Assembly (NCBI GenBank): GCA_002352225.1
Contig: DEIA01000032.1
Location: forward strand, 109,886-173,885
Source: Flammeovirgaceae bacterium UBA2786
GTDB lineage: Bacteria > Bacteroidota > Bacteroidia > Cytophagales > Cyclobacteriaceae
Length of the DNA: 64,000 nucleotides
Direction: 5' to 3'
Numbering within the stretch: position 1 is the first letter of the stretch; each line of letters starts with the position of its first letter. The position numbers and the translations under genes were made by a program. Of the stretch, positions 8,701 through 16,592 are shown one piece after another. The notes beneath the pieces are model-generated. The model made no database searches, was not told the origin of the DNA, and saw only the letters and a program-made list of their open reading frames with translations.

Positions 8701-11010
8701 GGGTGTTGATAATGCTACGGCTACATTGTTGCGTGGCCCGATCTTCATATAGCCCTCTGCATTTACAGCCGATTGAAACGAATGAACAGAGCCTACTTCT
8801 GAATACACCGGTTGCCCTATTCCTTCAGCCGTTATTGGGTAAGATCTGAAAATATTGTTACCGTATTCATGCACAATCAACCAGTTTTGATTAGCGGTAA
8901 TGCGTTCTGTGCTTTTGGAAAACAGCAACACATTTTTTTGTTGCAAGGCACCGTTACCTGCGTTAAGTTTTAAATCGAAGAGCGAATACCGTACTTCAAA
9001 AAGAGCGGTTCCGTTAACGGCTTGTGTGGTAAAAATATAGTACAGTGTTTCATCTCCGGGCACGGGCACAATAATGGCCGATTGCGAAGAAGCCGGATCG
9101 CCCCCAATACCATTATCAATTTCTGTGTCTGTCTTATCAAAAACTTTATCGCCATCGGTATAGAAAATAGCATCACCATTTCTGTCGCACACTATGGCAC
9201 AACCTTCAGGTGCATTCATGGCACTGTTATTAAGCGCTATAGGCGGAGCTTCGTTAAAATCGATCCCGGCCAGGTTTCCAAAGTGCCAGACATTCGATCG
9301 TTGATCCTGTAATCCGTACTCTTTTACATTTACACCCGCATAGGCCGAGCATCCTGAAACATCGGTAACAACCACATAATAATACCCGGCCGAATCGGGG
9401 GTAAGGGTTGCACCAATATCTCCATTAGACCAGACAGTAGATGCGGGAGTGCCTCCCTGAATAGTTACCGTAACGCTGAATTGTGTAGCCGGTGTAGCGC
9501 TACCACGTGGCGGAGGAAACTCATCGCGGCAAGCGGTAGTATCCTGAACCAATTGTAATGTGAGCGCAAATGGATTGATGGTAACCGGCAATGTGGTAGA
9601 TTGTGTTTGCCCGCGATAAAAAGCGTTAAGTGTTACATTGTAGGTTCCGGCAGCAGGGTATGTATAAACAGGAGCCCAATTGCCAGATCCCGACCCATCG
9701 CCAAAATCCCAACTCAAACTATCGGCATTAGGTAATACTTCAGGGAAAAAACTGGTTGGTGAATTCTGGCAAGTACCTTGTGCGGTAAACGTAACCTGAA
9801 GTTCTACACTATCGCGGGGTTTGAATGACGGAAACTGTGTGCCGTTAAAATTTAATCCGCCAAATAACGATTGTGTATTAATCACTTCACTTGCAACCGT
9901 ATCGGTTTGGGTAAGTCTTCCGGCCAGAAATGGCCCGCCCGATACAGCCTGATATAAATGGTAGATAGCACTGTCGGGTGCTAGTTGTAATCCATAACTT
10001 CTAAAAATAGCGGGTGCAATTACGGGTGCAAGGGTAGTGGTTGGGTTAAGATAATCATACTGAAACACGTTTGCCGTAATTCCGGTATCGCCATGGCGCG
10101 ATAAGTATAAGTAGCGGCCCTGGTTATCCCATTCAATATCATAAATAGCCTGATTATTTGTAGCACCTGCTACAGCTGAATTCACAATTAACCGATCGAA
10201 ACTAAATAGCCCGTTTGTATTATCGAAATTCAGTATCAGGGCATCTACATTATTGTCCTGCGGGGCAACAGCCAGTTTGCCGGATGCTGCATGGTATGAG
10301 AAGTTGGCTACCGACATGGGGAAACCTAAGCCCGATGAATTAATACTGGGAAACGTAGCGGTGGCATCAATACGTGTGGCGGTAAACGTTTGAGTACCAT
10401 TCTCGTGTGTAATTAACCAAAAATCAATATTGTTAGAGTGGGGTACAACAATCATCCCTTCCGACCGGTTGGTTAACACGGGCATAGCTACATTTTTGGC
10501 TGCTTCCACTTCACCCAAGGCTGGTGCTGGAAACACGGCATTACCAAATTGATTCATATCAACAGCCGAGCGACTGATACTTCCTCCGGTTGTAAAGCTT
10601 GCTGTATTGGTAAATATAAACCAGCGGTTAGTCTGGCCCGGCATGGGCGATAGGGCTACAGGTTGGTTGGTATTTGGTTGCGCATTTAACCCGGTGCCAT
10701 TAGGCATTAAGGCATGGGTAGCATCGTATACCCGAATACCATCGGTATAGAATAATAAGTTGGCTGTACCCGGATCGGTTGCCACAGCTGCCCCCCCTTG
10801 TGCAAATGGCATAGCCTGATTGGTAACAGGCTGAGCTACATTTGTTCCCCGGTTAAACCGGATACCGTTTGCAGAATTTCCAAAATACCAGTTGTGCTTG
10901 GAGAGGTCTTGCCCCAGAATTGAAAAGGGAAGGATTACTATCAATAATACAAACCCCCACTTGTATGGCCGATTGCCGCGGTTTTCGTTCACACCCTTTA
11001 CACACACCAT
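5794..11010 (-). CDS. Giant PKD-repeat cell-surface protein with T9SS type B sorting domain
   Basis: A 1738-residue exported protein. The N-terminus has a basic segment and a hydrophobic signal (WGFVLLIVILPFSILGQ). Two regions of about 400 residues each resemble beta-propeller-like surface modules, starting at NWYFGNSANGIRFN and again at VWHFGNLAGIDFN. Each is followed by a PKD domain (SWDFGDGS near 435 and MWSFGDGN near 945). A long tail of Ig/SprB-like repeats ends in the gliding-motility-associated C-terminal domain (APNAFRP ... VLIYNRWGELVFES ... GTYAYVFKY). That domain directs export through the type IX system and surface attachment. A PorP/SprF gene is divergently transcribed 170 bp away, a common pairing for type B cargo. 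The ligand is unknown. Confidence 0.9.
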   Translation of the reverse strand: MVCVKGVNENRGNRPYKWGFVLLIVILPFSILGQDLSKHNWYFGNSANGIRFNRGTNVAQPVTNQAMPFAQGGAAVATDPGTANLLFYTDGIRVYDATHALMPNGTGLNAQPNTNQPVALSPMPGQTNRWFIFTNTASFTTGGSISRSAVDMNQFGNAVFPAPALGEVEAAKNVAMPVLTNRSEGMIVVPHSNNIDFWLITHENGTQTFTATRIDATATFPSINSSGLGFPMSVANFSYHAASGKLAVAPQDNNVDALILNFDNTNGLFSFDRLIVNSAVAGATNNQAIYDIEWDNQGRYLYLSRHGDTGITANVFQYDYLNPTTTLAPVIAPAIFRSYGLQLAPDSAIYHLYQAVSGGPFLAGRLTQTDTVASEVINTQSLFGGLNFNGTQFPSFKPRDSVELQVTFTAQGTCQNSPTSFFPEVLPNADSLSWDFGDGSGSGNWAPVYTYPAAGTYNVTLNAFYRGQTQSTTLPVTINPFALTLQLVQDTTACRDEFPPPRGSATPATQFSVTVTIQGGTPASTVWSNGDIGATLTPDSAGYYYVVVTDVSGCSAYAGVNVKEYGLQDQRSNVWHFGNLAGIDFNEAPPIALNNSAMNAPEGCAIVCDRNGDAIFYTDGDKVFDKTDTEIDNGIGGDPASSQSAIIVPVPGDETLYYIFTTQAVNGTALFEVRYSLFDLKLNAGNGALQQKNVLLFSKSTERITANQNWLIVHEYGNNIFRSYPITAEGIGQPVYSEVGSVHSFQSAVNAEGYMKIGPRNNVAVALSTPGTSNLIELFTLNDLTGRLDNFRQINLNEPNGQVYGIEFSPGGNKVFATVKGSPTPSQIFEYFLDSLNRPFFRQRINQNLELGAIQRAPDNQLYVAINGSSVLGTIQANEDTTQLSVFNPSGFTLLGGTNSRLGLPNFIQFQANAFGGPGFSFAGVCVGDSTRFTGTATDPIDNFMWSFGDGNNSTESSPAHLYAAAGVYTVSMRLTNRCGLDTTLVQQVEIFDPPAAPSIPGAIALCTGSVILDANIPNTPGITHLWSNGETTQTVTINNPAFISVINTSINGCTSTAQSIVADNRPQVDLGPDLTICEDNATPTLDALNPGATYQWTINGVNASTTQVQGVDVTTPGVFTYEVTVTDPFTTCFTVEDKVFTINVSPAFVFSGTNPTSCGVPDGTISLQLNPSVPTGGPYSYFLTGPNSFNQQGIDQIAPSTVGPITGQSAGTFSAIVTDQISGCTLSSSFALNDVALTITPVVTDPCIVAYSITVAGGTGPYQFTLTDSGTGQVFGPSLPSLSPFVTTTIAPTLPAGNYILEVEDAGGCIDTQNIAVTPNPPVTFTVDASDLCDATPSLTASGTTSYTWSTNVPGSIVGPTTGATIQLLPGAGVVTFTVTGSGPGGCPATQNITIDVPSTIIPTFTQTDACADQVILTAQPSGSFTYRWFANGSVTPTALGQSISLSFADDGDSYVVEIVNTVNGCIVRSATQTVSITGLITAGLTGTPACDDNQPFTLTATTNTTGETYVWFLNNTLIGGANTSSINQTAAGIYRVEISKNGCMTPAQIQVIKSPLPQGNLPDRVVICNDPDNNDPATSTVDLDPGNFITYDWFKNELSLSYTDRVFTADSEGFYDVDITNSFGCVARDRTEVINDCIPKIVAPNAFRPTSGVNDNKDFFAYTFFITDNFQVLIYNRWGELVFESKDKNFKWNGGYNNNAGQPLPGGTYAYVFKYESSFRPDKGLQEQRGGVVLIR

Positions 11011-11181
11011 GTTTGAATATATTGAGATCGAAATTTAAAACGTCAAACTCCACTAAAGTAATACAATTTGCTCTAAAATTTCGTTTATCAGATCAAACTG
11101 CCCTATTTGTCGGTAAATGTTTTTTTTAGTGTTCCGAAAGAATTTAATTTGCCTTGATTGCGCTTACTAAAAACTGAGTTG

Positions 11182-12225
11182 ATGCATCGCGTTTTACTTC
11201 TTGCTTGTTCCTGTATGCTTTTGGTGGTGGGGTCGGTAACTGCGCAAGACCCGCAGTACTCTCAATTTTATGCCGCACCACTTTACCTTAATCCGGCCTT
11301 TGCCGGTGCTACGGGGCAAAACCGTGTAGGTATTAACTACCGTAATCAATGGCCGGCTATCGATGCCAACTTTAACACGATTTCTGCATTTTACGATACC
11401 TATATTGAAGATAAAAACAGTGGTGTAGGTGTTTTGCTTACGCGCGATCGCGAAGGGATTTTTGGGTTGCAATCCATGAGCCTTGCGTTTCAGTATTCAT
11501 ACGATCTGAGAATTTTAGAAGGGCTTTCGTTCCGGCCCGGGGTTCAGGTTGCTATTTATAACCGATCTATAAATTTTAACCGATTGGTTTTTGGCGATCA
11601 GATTGATCCGGCCACCGGAAACCTGATACCAGGCGCATCGGCAGAAAATTTGAATACCGGGCAGTCTAAATTTTTTCCTGATCTGGCTTTTGGAGGATTG
11701 TTGTACAGCAAACGGGCATGGCTGGGTTTTGCGGGTCATCACTTAACTCAACCTAATCAATCGTTGATAGGTGAAGAAAGCAGATTGCCACGTAAGCTAT
11801 CCGCCCATGCTGGTTTTAAATTTTATTTTGAACCGGGCGAAATGGGCGATGGATTTTATTCGCGGCCACGCGAGCGGAGTATTGCTCCAGCCATTCAATA
11901 TCGCCATCAGGGCGAGTTCGATCAGATGGATGTAGGTTTCTATTTTACATTCGAACCTTTGATTATTGGTACATGGTATCGCGGAGTGCCCTTCAAAAAA
12001 GTGAATGGATTTACCAATAACGAGTCGGTGGTGTTGCTCATCGGGTTTACAAAGAGGGGAGCAAAAGATATAATGAATATTGGCTACAGTTTCGATTATA
12101 CCATTTCGAAACTTGGCCCGGCCAGTGGGGGTGCGCACGAATTTAGTTTAGTATATTCGTGGTCGAGCCGAAATCCGCGCAAGCCACCCAAAGATAAGTT
12201 GATGATTCCGTGCCCGGATTTTTAG
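11182..12225 (+). CDS. PorP/SprF family type IX secretion outer-membrane protein
   Basis: A 347-residue outer-membrane beta-barrel of the PorP/SprF family, needed for surface delivery or attachment of type B T9SS cargo. The signature N-terminal region DPQYSQFYAAPLYLNPAFAG follows a signal peptide. The frame is open from a TTG at 11158, but the ATG at 11182 (MHRVLLLACSCMLL) gives a standard signal peptide and is preferred. The C-terminus is rich in aromatic beta-strands (NIGYSFDYTISKLGP). It lies divergently from the giant PKD protein, which is its likely client. Confidence 0.92.
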   Translation: MHRVLLLACSCMLLVVGSVTAQDPQYSQFYAAPLYLNPAFAGATGQNRVGINYRNQWPAIDANFNTISAFYDTYIEDKNSGVGVLLTRDREGIFGLQSMSLAFQYSYDLRILEGLSFRPGVQVAIYNRSINFNRLVFGDQIDPATGNLIPGASAENLNTGQSKFFPDLAFGGLLYSKRAWLGFAGHHLTQPNQSLIGEESRLPRKLSAHAGFKFYFEPGEMGDGFYSRPRERSIAPAIQYRHQGEFDQMDVGFYFTFEPLIIGTWYRGVPFKKVNGFTNNESVVLLIGFTKRGAKDIMNIGYSFDYTISKLGPASGGAHEFSLVYSWSSRNPRKPPKDKLMIPCPDF

Positions 12226-12268
12226 ATAAGTAGTTCCTTGTTCTAGATACAGGATAAATTTATAGAAT

Positions 12269-12502
12269 ATGAATAGTCAATCAGAAAACTGGTATTACAA
12301 CCCTTCACTAAAAAAGGTACTGATTTTTTCTGCTGTTTGGTTGATAGGAAATGTTTTGTTGGTATTGTCTACAACCGATTTTCTTAAGGATTCTTTTTTT
12401 GGGAATGTTTCTTTTCTGATCTTATTAATGATGGTTATGTCTACTGTGCAAACAGGAAAACTGATTCATAATTATTTGAGAACACGAACCACTGGCAACT
12501 AG
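12269..12502 (+). CDS. Small membrane protein (77 residues), unknown function
   Basis: Two hydrophobic segments are visible: KVLIFSAVWLIGNVLLVL around 15-33 and VSFLILLMMVMSTV around 46-60, with a basic C-terminal tail (HNYLRTRTTGN). The sequence TAAATTTA lies 6 bases before the ATG and may be a -7 element. It follows the PorP/SprF gene by 43 bp on the same strand and could be co-transcribed. No family was recognised. Confidence 0.6.
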   Translation: MNSQSENWYYNPSLKKVLIFSAVWLIGNVLLVLSTTDFLKDSFFGNVSFLILLMMVMSTVQTGKLIHNYLRTRTTGN

Positions 12503-12521
12503 AAACTGGTAACCAGCCACT

Positions 12522-13496
12522 TTAATCTTCCCCACTGCCATCAATCTTACAATGGTTATCCATGCCAATGTGGAGTAAGGCATCGCCTGCATTTACAACC
12601 GGGTGATTGTTCAAACCAACTACATAGCCAGTTGTTGGCGACTTAACGGTTTCTTTAAATTCACCAAACGGATCGGTAATGGTACCTACTATTTGGTTTT
12701 TGTTAATCAGATCGCCACAATTAATGGCAGATTGAAAAAGTCCTGCATGTTGGGCACGGGCCCACGAAGAGTTCCAGATAACCTTGTTGGCCTCTTTTGG
12801 TTCGGGTGCCCAGTCTATCATATTCAGATGTTTCATTAAACGGAGGGTTCCGTTAATACCATCTTCAATAGACTGCTGATCGAACCGTAACGATTCGCCA
12901 CCTTCATACACGATAATGTTCTTTCCTAGTTTGGCTGCCTGCTGACGAATGGAGTGCGGACGAAAAGGAGAGTCGATAGTGAATGGAGCATGAAAGGCGT
13001 TTGCCAGTTCTACGTTTTTTTCATCGGCCATCACACACCGTATTTGCGGATAGTTGGTGCGCATGGCGCCACCGGTATGAAAGTCTATACCATAGTCGAT
13101 ATACGGAATGATGTCATGTGTAATATGATATGCAACTCTTGATGCAAGCGAACCATTTTTACTTCCCGGAAAAGAACGGTTCACATCTTTGCCATCGGGT
13201 ACTTCGCGCGAGTAATTCAGGAAACCATAAATATTTATTATAGGCATACAGATTACCGCGCCACGCTTTACACGATTGTAACCCATGTCTAAAATTCTGC
13301 GCACAATTTCCATCCCGTTAATTTCATCGCCATGCATACCGGCAGTAAGGGCCAGCACCGGCCCGTCTTCCAATCCGCGAAAGGCGTAAATGGGTGTATC
13401 AATTTGCGTGCGCGAAGGAAGGCGTGCAATGTTAATGATGATCTCTTTAAATTCACCGGGGCGAATATGCTGACCGGCTATGGATATGTCTTTCAT
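12522..13496 (-). CDS. Succinylglutamate desuccinylase / aspartoacylase family protein (M14-like)
   Basis: A 324-residue zinc-dependent amidohydrolase-like protein. The metal site is visible as GMHGDEINGME (His and Glu ligands) in the first third, followed by a third histidine in GIDFHTGG. The N-terminal GEFKEIIINIARLPS and C-terminal SPTTGYVVGLNNHPVVNAGD segments match the AstE/AspA-like subgroup found beside RimK. The substrate is unknown. The family removes an acyl or amino-acyl group through an amide bond. It lies downstream of rimK on the same strand, with a 16-bp-stem hairpin between. The operon suggests it works with the ATP-grasp ligase, perhaps trimming a glutamate-type modification (inference). 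Confidence 0.85.
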   Translation of the reverse strand: MKDISIAGQHIRPGEFKEIIINIARLPSRTQIDTPIYAFRGLEDGPVLALTAGMHGDEINGMEIVRRILDMGYNRVKRGAVICMPIINIYGFLNYSREVPDGKDVNRSFPGSKNGSLASRVAYHITHDIIPYIDYGIDFHTGGAMRTNYPQIRCVMADEKNVELANAFHAPFTIDSPFRPHSIRQQAAKLGKNIIVYEGGESLRFDQQSIEDGINGTLRLMKHLNMIDWAPEPKEANKVIWNSSWARAQHAGLFQSAINCGDLINKNQIVGTITDPFGEFKETVKSPTTGYVVGLNNHPVVNAGDALLHIGMDNHCKIDGSGED

Positions 13497-13528
13497 AGAG
13501 TGAGAGTAGTAACGAGTAAATAGTTGTA

Positions 13529-13570
13529 AGTTAAAAGTATAAAGGAAATGCGGACTTTATACTTTTAACT
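13529..13570. repeat. Perfect 16-bp inverted repeat between rimK and the aspartoacylase-like gene
   Basis: AGTTAAAAGTATAAAG at 13529-13544 pairs perfectly with CTTTATACTTTTAACT at 13555-13570 across a 10-base loop. Weaker pairing continues outward. On the minus strand it sits after the rimK stop and could reduce read-through or stabilise the upstream message. It may instead be one copy of a dispersed palindromic repeat. Confidence 0.7.
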
Positions 13571-13586
13571 CTGTACTTACTACTTT

Positions 13587-14498
13587 TTACGCATTTATTT
13601 TATCCTTCTGTATTTTCTTTTTACCAGCATGTTTCTCTAAGTACTGATAAATTTTACCGGCAATATCTACTTTGGTTGCTCCTTCAATACCTTCCAGGCC
13701 TGGTGAGGAATTTACTTCTATTATGAGCGGGCCTCTTTTAGAGGGTAACATATCTACACCGGCCACACCAAGACCCATTTTTTTTGTTGCTTCAAGAGCC
13801 GCATGTTTTTCGTGGCGATCGAGTTTAACCACGCTTGCCACACCGCCACGGTGAAGATTGGAGCGAAATTCACCTTCACGTGTAGCTTGCCGTTTCATGG
13901 CACCCACCACTTCTCCATTTACTACAAAGGCGCGTATGTCCGAACCCTTAGCCTCTTTAATATATTCCTGCACAATAATGCGGGTCTTAACACCATGAAA
14001 GGCTTCGATTACCGACTGTGCCGCTTTTTTATTTTCGGCCATTACCACCCCAAGGCCTTGTGTTCCTTCTAATAACTTTATTATTACCGGTGCGCCCCCT
14101 ACGGCCTCAATTACTCCCTCTGTATCGCGCGAGTAATCCATAAAAATAGTTTTGGGCAACCCCAACCCGGCACGTGAAAGAATTTGCAAACTTCTTAGTT
14201 TATCGCGCGAGCGAATTAAGGCTTGCGATTCTACGGCAGTAAATACTTTCATCATTTCAAACTGCCTTACTACGGCTGCACCATAAAAAGTTACCGAGGC
14301 ACCAATACGAGGGATAATAGCATCAAAATAGTCGAGCCTTCTACCATTGTACCACACCATCGGATTTTTCTTTTCAATCAGCAACACGCATTTCATGTGG
14401 TCGATGATCTCTACCTTGTGGCCGCGCTTTTCGCCTGCTTCTTTCAGTCGCCTGGTAGAGTACAACTTTGGGTCTCTGGAAAGTATGGCAATATTCAT
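13587..14498 (-). CDS. rimK: RimK-type ATP-grasp ligase (ribosomal protein S6-L-glutamate ligase family)
   Basis: A 303-residue ATP-grasp enzyme. The N-terminal MNIAILSRDPKLYSTRRLKEA matches RimK. Further signatures are the SRDKLRSLQIL segment, the glycine-rich VIIKLLEGTQGLGV loop, QEYIKEAKGSDIR and the metal-binding VEVNSSPGLEGIE motif (written IIEVNSSPG here). E. coli RimK adds glutamates to the C-terminus of ribosomal protein S6. Distant relatives act on other carboxylates, so the substrate here is inferred. Its ATG overlaps the stop of the retropepsin-like gene as ATGA, indicating translational coupling. Confidence 0.92.
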   Translation of the reverse strand: MNIAILSRDPKLYSTRRLKEAGEKRGHKVEIIDHMKCVLLIEKKNPMVWYNGRRLDYFDAIIPRIGASVTFYGAAVVRQFEMMKVFTAVESQALIRSRDKLRSLQILSRAGLGLPKTIFMDYSRDTEGVIEAVGGAPVIIKLLEGTQGLGVVMAENKKAAQSVIEAFHGVKTRIIVQEYIKEAKGSDIRAFVVNGEVVGAMKRQATREGEFRSNLHRGGVASVVKLDRHEKHAALEATKKMGLGVAGVDMLPSKRGPLIIEVNSSPGLEGIEGATKVDIAGKIYQYLEKHAGKKKIQKDKINA

Positions 14499-14941
14499 AT
14501 GCCCTGAGTTTTATGTTGGTAAGATAAATCATTTTTAGTGACGTCAATCAAGAAACGATCGCGTAATATTTTGCGGCCCATTAATACCGGAAATTTAAGG
14601 TTACCCCGGTTGCTTAATGAGAACTCTGCCCGGATCAAATGATGATAAATTTTTATTGTGGTTTTAATAACATATCGAAGTTCGGCTTCACCAAAGGAGT
14701 TTTTGATTTCGCGTTGCTTAAATTTTTTAAATACGAATTTCATTCCCGTGAATTCGGGATGTTCTTCATCCAGTAGTACGAATTCCAGTTTTCCGTCTAT
14801 TACCTCTACACGTGAGCAATGTAAACTACAGTTGTAGGCACCGGTATCAACTTTGGCATGAATATCATAGAGCCCCAGTTTGGGTAAGTCCACACGATCT
14901 GATCGGCCCAGGGTATACATATCAATACTTAATCTCCACAA
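14495..14941 (-). CDS. RimB / retropepsin-like 'ATP-dependent zinc protease' family protein
   Basis: A 148-residue protein of the family annotated as ATP-dependent zinc protease (Zn_protease). The fold is predicted to be retropepsin-like. The sequence DTGAYNCSLHCSR starts at residue 32 and carries the aspartic-protease D-T-G-A signature, and the C-terminus has MGRKILRDRFLIDV. The start could be the ATG at 14941 or the one seven codons later (MYTLGR). In other bacteria, relatives travel with RimK-like ligases and may process or regulate the modified target. It is the first gene of the rimK operon. Confidence 0.82.
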   Translation of the reverse strand: MWRLSIDMYTLGRSDRVDLPKLGLYDIHAKVDTGAYNCSLHCSRVEVIDGKLEFVLLDEEHPEFTGMKFVFKKFKQREIKNSFGEAELRYVIKTTIKIYHHLIRAEFSLSNRGNLKFPVLMGRKILRDRFLIDVTKNDLSYQHKTQGI

Positions 14942-14950
14942 TTTAAGTAA

Positions 14951-14980
14951 ATAAAAAAAACCGGGCGAACCCGGTTTTAA
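14951..14980 (-). terminator. Rho-independent terminator of the first DUF2911 gene
   Basis: A perfect 9-bp stem (AAAACCGGG/CCCGGTTTT) with a CGAA loop. On the minus strand it is followed by eight Ts. It lies 20 bases after the DUF2911 stop at 15000 and ahead of the retropepsin-like gene. Confidence 0.85.
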
Positions 14981-14999
14981 AATTATGATCTGAAAATAA

Positions 15000-15554
15000 T
15001 TAGTATTTCAATGGTACCTTAACTAAGGTATTTTCCCAGGCAATAACCAACGATGCGGTTGCATCTTTGCCATCAAAAATCATAGTGAAGGCCTCTACTT
15101 CACTTTCGGAATTACCAGCAGGGACTTTAACCCGGGCCACATCTTTCGATTGGTCGTATTCAAAAGCACCCCAGGTATCCAGTTTGCTGTTGAAAATAAT
15201 TGTCCATTCGGTTTTATCAGGAATGGCAAATACCGAGTATGTACCTGCTTTGATCAATTTATCACCAAAGGTGATGTCCTGATAAAGTTTAATTTCGGTT
15301 GTTTCATTAGCGCCCAAACGCCAAACCTTGCCAAATGCCTCCGTGCCGCCCAACATGGTGCGCCCTTTTTTAGATGGCCGGCCATAAGTTACTTTTGCTA
15401 AAGGTGCTGTGCCCCGCCCGTTAGGGCGGAAGTAGGAAATGTCTGTCGGACTTGCGTCCAGACCCGGTAGTTTTTGTGCGGTTGTCTCCAATGCTCCTAT
15501 CATAAGAAAAAAGACCATTGCGAACAGGGTGAAATACGGTGTTTGCTTTTTCAT
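15000..15554 (-). CDS. DUF2911 protein, exported (paralogue 1)
   Basis: A 184-residue protein with a signal peptide (MKKQTPYFTLFAMVFFLMIGALETTAQ). The DUF2911 core shows VTYGRPSKKGRTMLGG, FGKVWRLGANETTEIKL and FAIPDKTEWTIIFN. These domains are common in Bacteroidota secreted proteins; no biochemical role is known to me. It has its own strong terminator and lies 82 bp downstream of a second DUF2911 gene, which also has its own terminator, so the two are separately terminated paralogues. Confidence 0.88.
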   Translation of the reverse strand: MKKQTPYFTLFAMVFFLMIGALETTAQKLPGLDASPTDISYFRPNGRGTAPLAKVTYGRPSKKGRTMLGGTEAFGKVWRLGANETTEIKLYQDITFGDKLIKAGTYSVFAIPDKTEWTIIFNSKLDTWGAFEYDQSKDVARVKVPAGNSESEVEAFTMIFDGKDATASLVIAWENTLVKVPLKY

Positions 15555-15591
15555 AATGTTGTTGCTGATGTTACTTAATAGTTCAATTTAC

Positions 15592-15623
15592 AAAAAAAAG
15601 CCCCTGATTGTTTAGGGGCTTTC
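15592..15623 (-). terminator. Rho-independent terminator of the second DUF2911 gene
   Basis: AAAGCCCCT and AGGGGCTTT form a 9-bp stem around an 8-base loop. On the minus strand it is followed by a run of Ts, 14 bases after the stop at 15637. Confidence 0.85.
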
Positions 15624-15636
15624 TTCTGGTTAGCGC

Positions 15637-16146
15637 TTAGCCTTTTGTAACTTTAAATGCTACCTGGGTATTTTCCCACTTTAACACCACTTGATTTTTT
15701 TCAACAGCAATGGTAAAGGTTTCAACAAAGCCTGAAGTTTTTGCCGGCTTCACTTTTACGCGAATTGCATCTTTTGCATCGGAGTAATCATATGGGCTGC
15801 CATCCGCTTGCTTATTGATAATAATTACCCATTCGTTTTCGCCAGGAATGGTATATAACCCGTATTTACCTTTCGCCAATGCCTGACCTTCAAGTTTTAC
15901 ATTATTGCCGAATTCGATGCTTGTTGTGGCATTGGCGCCTGTACGCCAAACTTCACCAAAAGGAACAAGGCCGCCCATAATCTTGCGTCCTTTTGCAGAG
16001 GGCTGGTGATAATCAACCGTAACTTTTACACCATCAATAGTTCCTTCTGCCTTGGCGGGAGGACTGGCCGGTTTTTCCTGTGCTACCAGGTTTGTAAATA
16101 GAATTACTGCGAATAGGGTGAGCGCTAAGCTCATAATTTTTTTCAT
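15637..16146 (-). CDS. DUF2911 protein, exported (paralogue 2)
   Basis: A 169-residue protein with a signal peptide (MKKIMSLALTLFAVILFTNLVAQ). The DUF2911 landmarks match those of the neighbour: VTVDYHQPSAKGRKIMGG, FGEVWRTGANATTSIEF and YTIPGENEWVIIINK. Motif order is conserved between the two, so they arose by duplication. The function is unknown. A perfect TATATTTG -7 element lies at 16194-16201, about 50 bases upstream. Confidence 0.88.
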   Translation of the reverse strand: MKKIMSLALTLFAVILFTNLVAQEKPASPPAKAEGTIDGVKVTVDYHQPSAKGRKIMGGLVPFGEVWRTGANATTSIEFGNNVKLEGQALAKGKYGLYTIPGENEWVIIINKQADGSPYDYSDAKDAIRVKVKPAKTSGFVETFTIAVEKNQVVLKWENTQVAFKVTKG

Positions 16147-16193
16147 AGAATGATTGTTTAATGACCGTTTAACTTAAACCTAAAAATGCAAGT

Positions 16194-16201
16194 CAAATAT
16201 A
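16194..16201 (-). promoter_or_regulatory. Candidate -7 element of the DUF2911 paralogue 2 promoter
   Basis: The minus strand reads TATATTTG, a full match to TAnnTTTG. TTG trimers lie 11 and 26 bases upstream, neither within the usual 17-23 spacing, so only the -7 half is supported. Confidence 0.45.
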
Positions 16202-16289
16202 ACGCACTATTACAATCTAATACGGTTCAAAGTCGAATTGTTTTCTAACGCTGAACTTTTCACACAAAATTAACACTTGGAGGATGTCG

Positions 16290-16592
16290 TCAGGCAAATT
16301 GTTCTACCTGTTGCTTTAAATATTCGGTAGGAACCACACCTGACTGGCGCCATTTTATTTCGCCATTTTTGAAAATAATAAGGGTTGGTACTCCCTGCAC
16401 CTGAAAGCTTTGTGCCAACTCAGGATTTTTATCTACATCAATTTTAACTATACGTACTTTATCGCCCACTTTTTCTTTTACTTCCTTCAGAATGGGGGCC
16501 ATCATTTTGCATGGCCCGCACCATTCTGCAGAAAAATCTACAAGCGTTGGTATTTCGTTGTTTATAATATCAGAGAAACTTCCTTTAGCCAT
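16290..16592 (-). CDS. trxA: Thioredoxin
   Basis: A 100-residue cytoplasmic thioredoxin without a signal peptide. It has the active site WCGPCK at 24-29, the conserved cis-proline in GVPTLIIF and the usual length. It reduces protein disulfides and, in this context, could also reduce rhodanese or OsmC intermediates. It is the last gene of the DUF6132-rhodanese-rhodanese-OsmC-trx operon; its ATG overlaps the osmC stop as TAATG, so expression is coupled. It is controlled, by inference, by the Crp/Fnr-type promoter at 17906-17950. Confidence 0.95.
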   Translation of the reverse strand: MAKGSFSDIINNEIPTLVDFSAEWCGPCKMMAPILKEVKEKVGDKVRIVKIDVDKNPELAQSFQVQGVPTLIIFKNGEIKWRQSGVVPTEYLKQQVEQFA

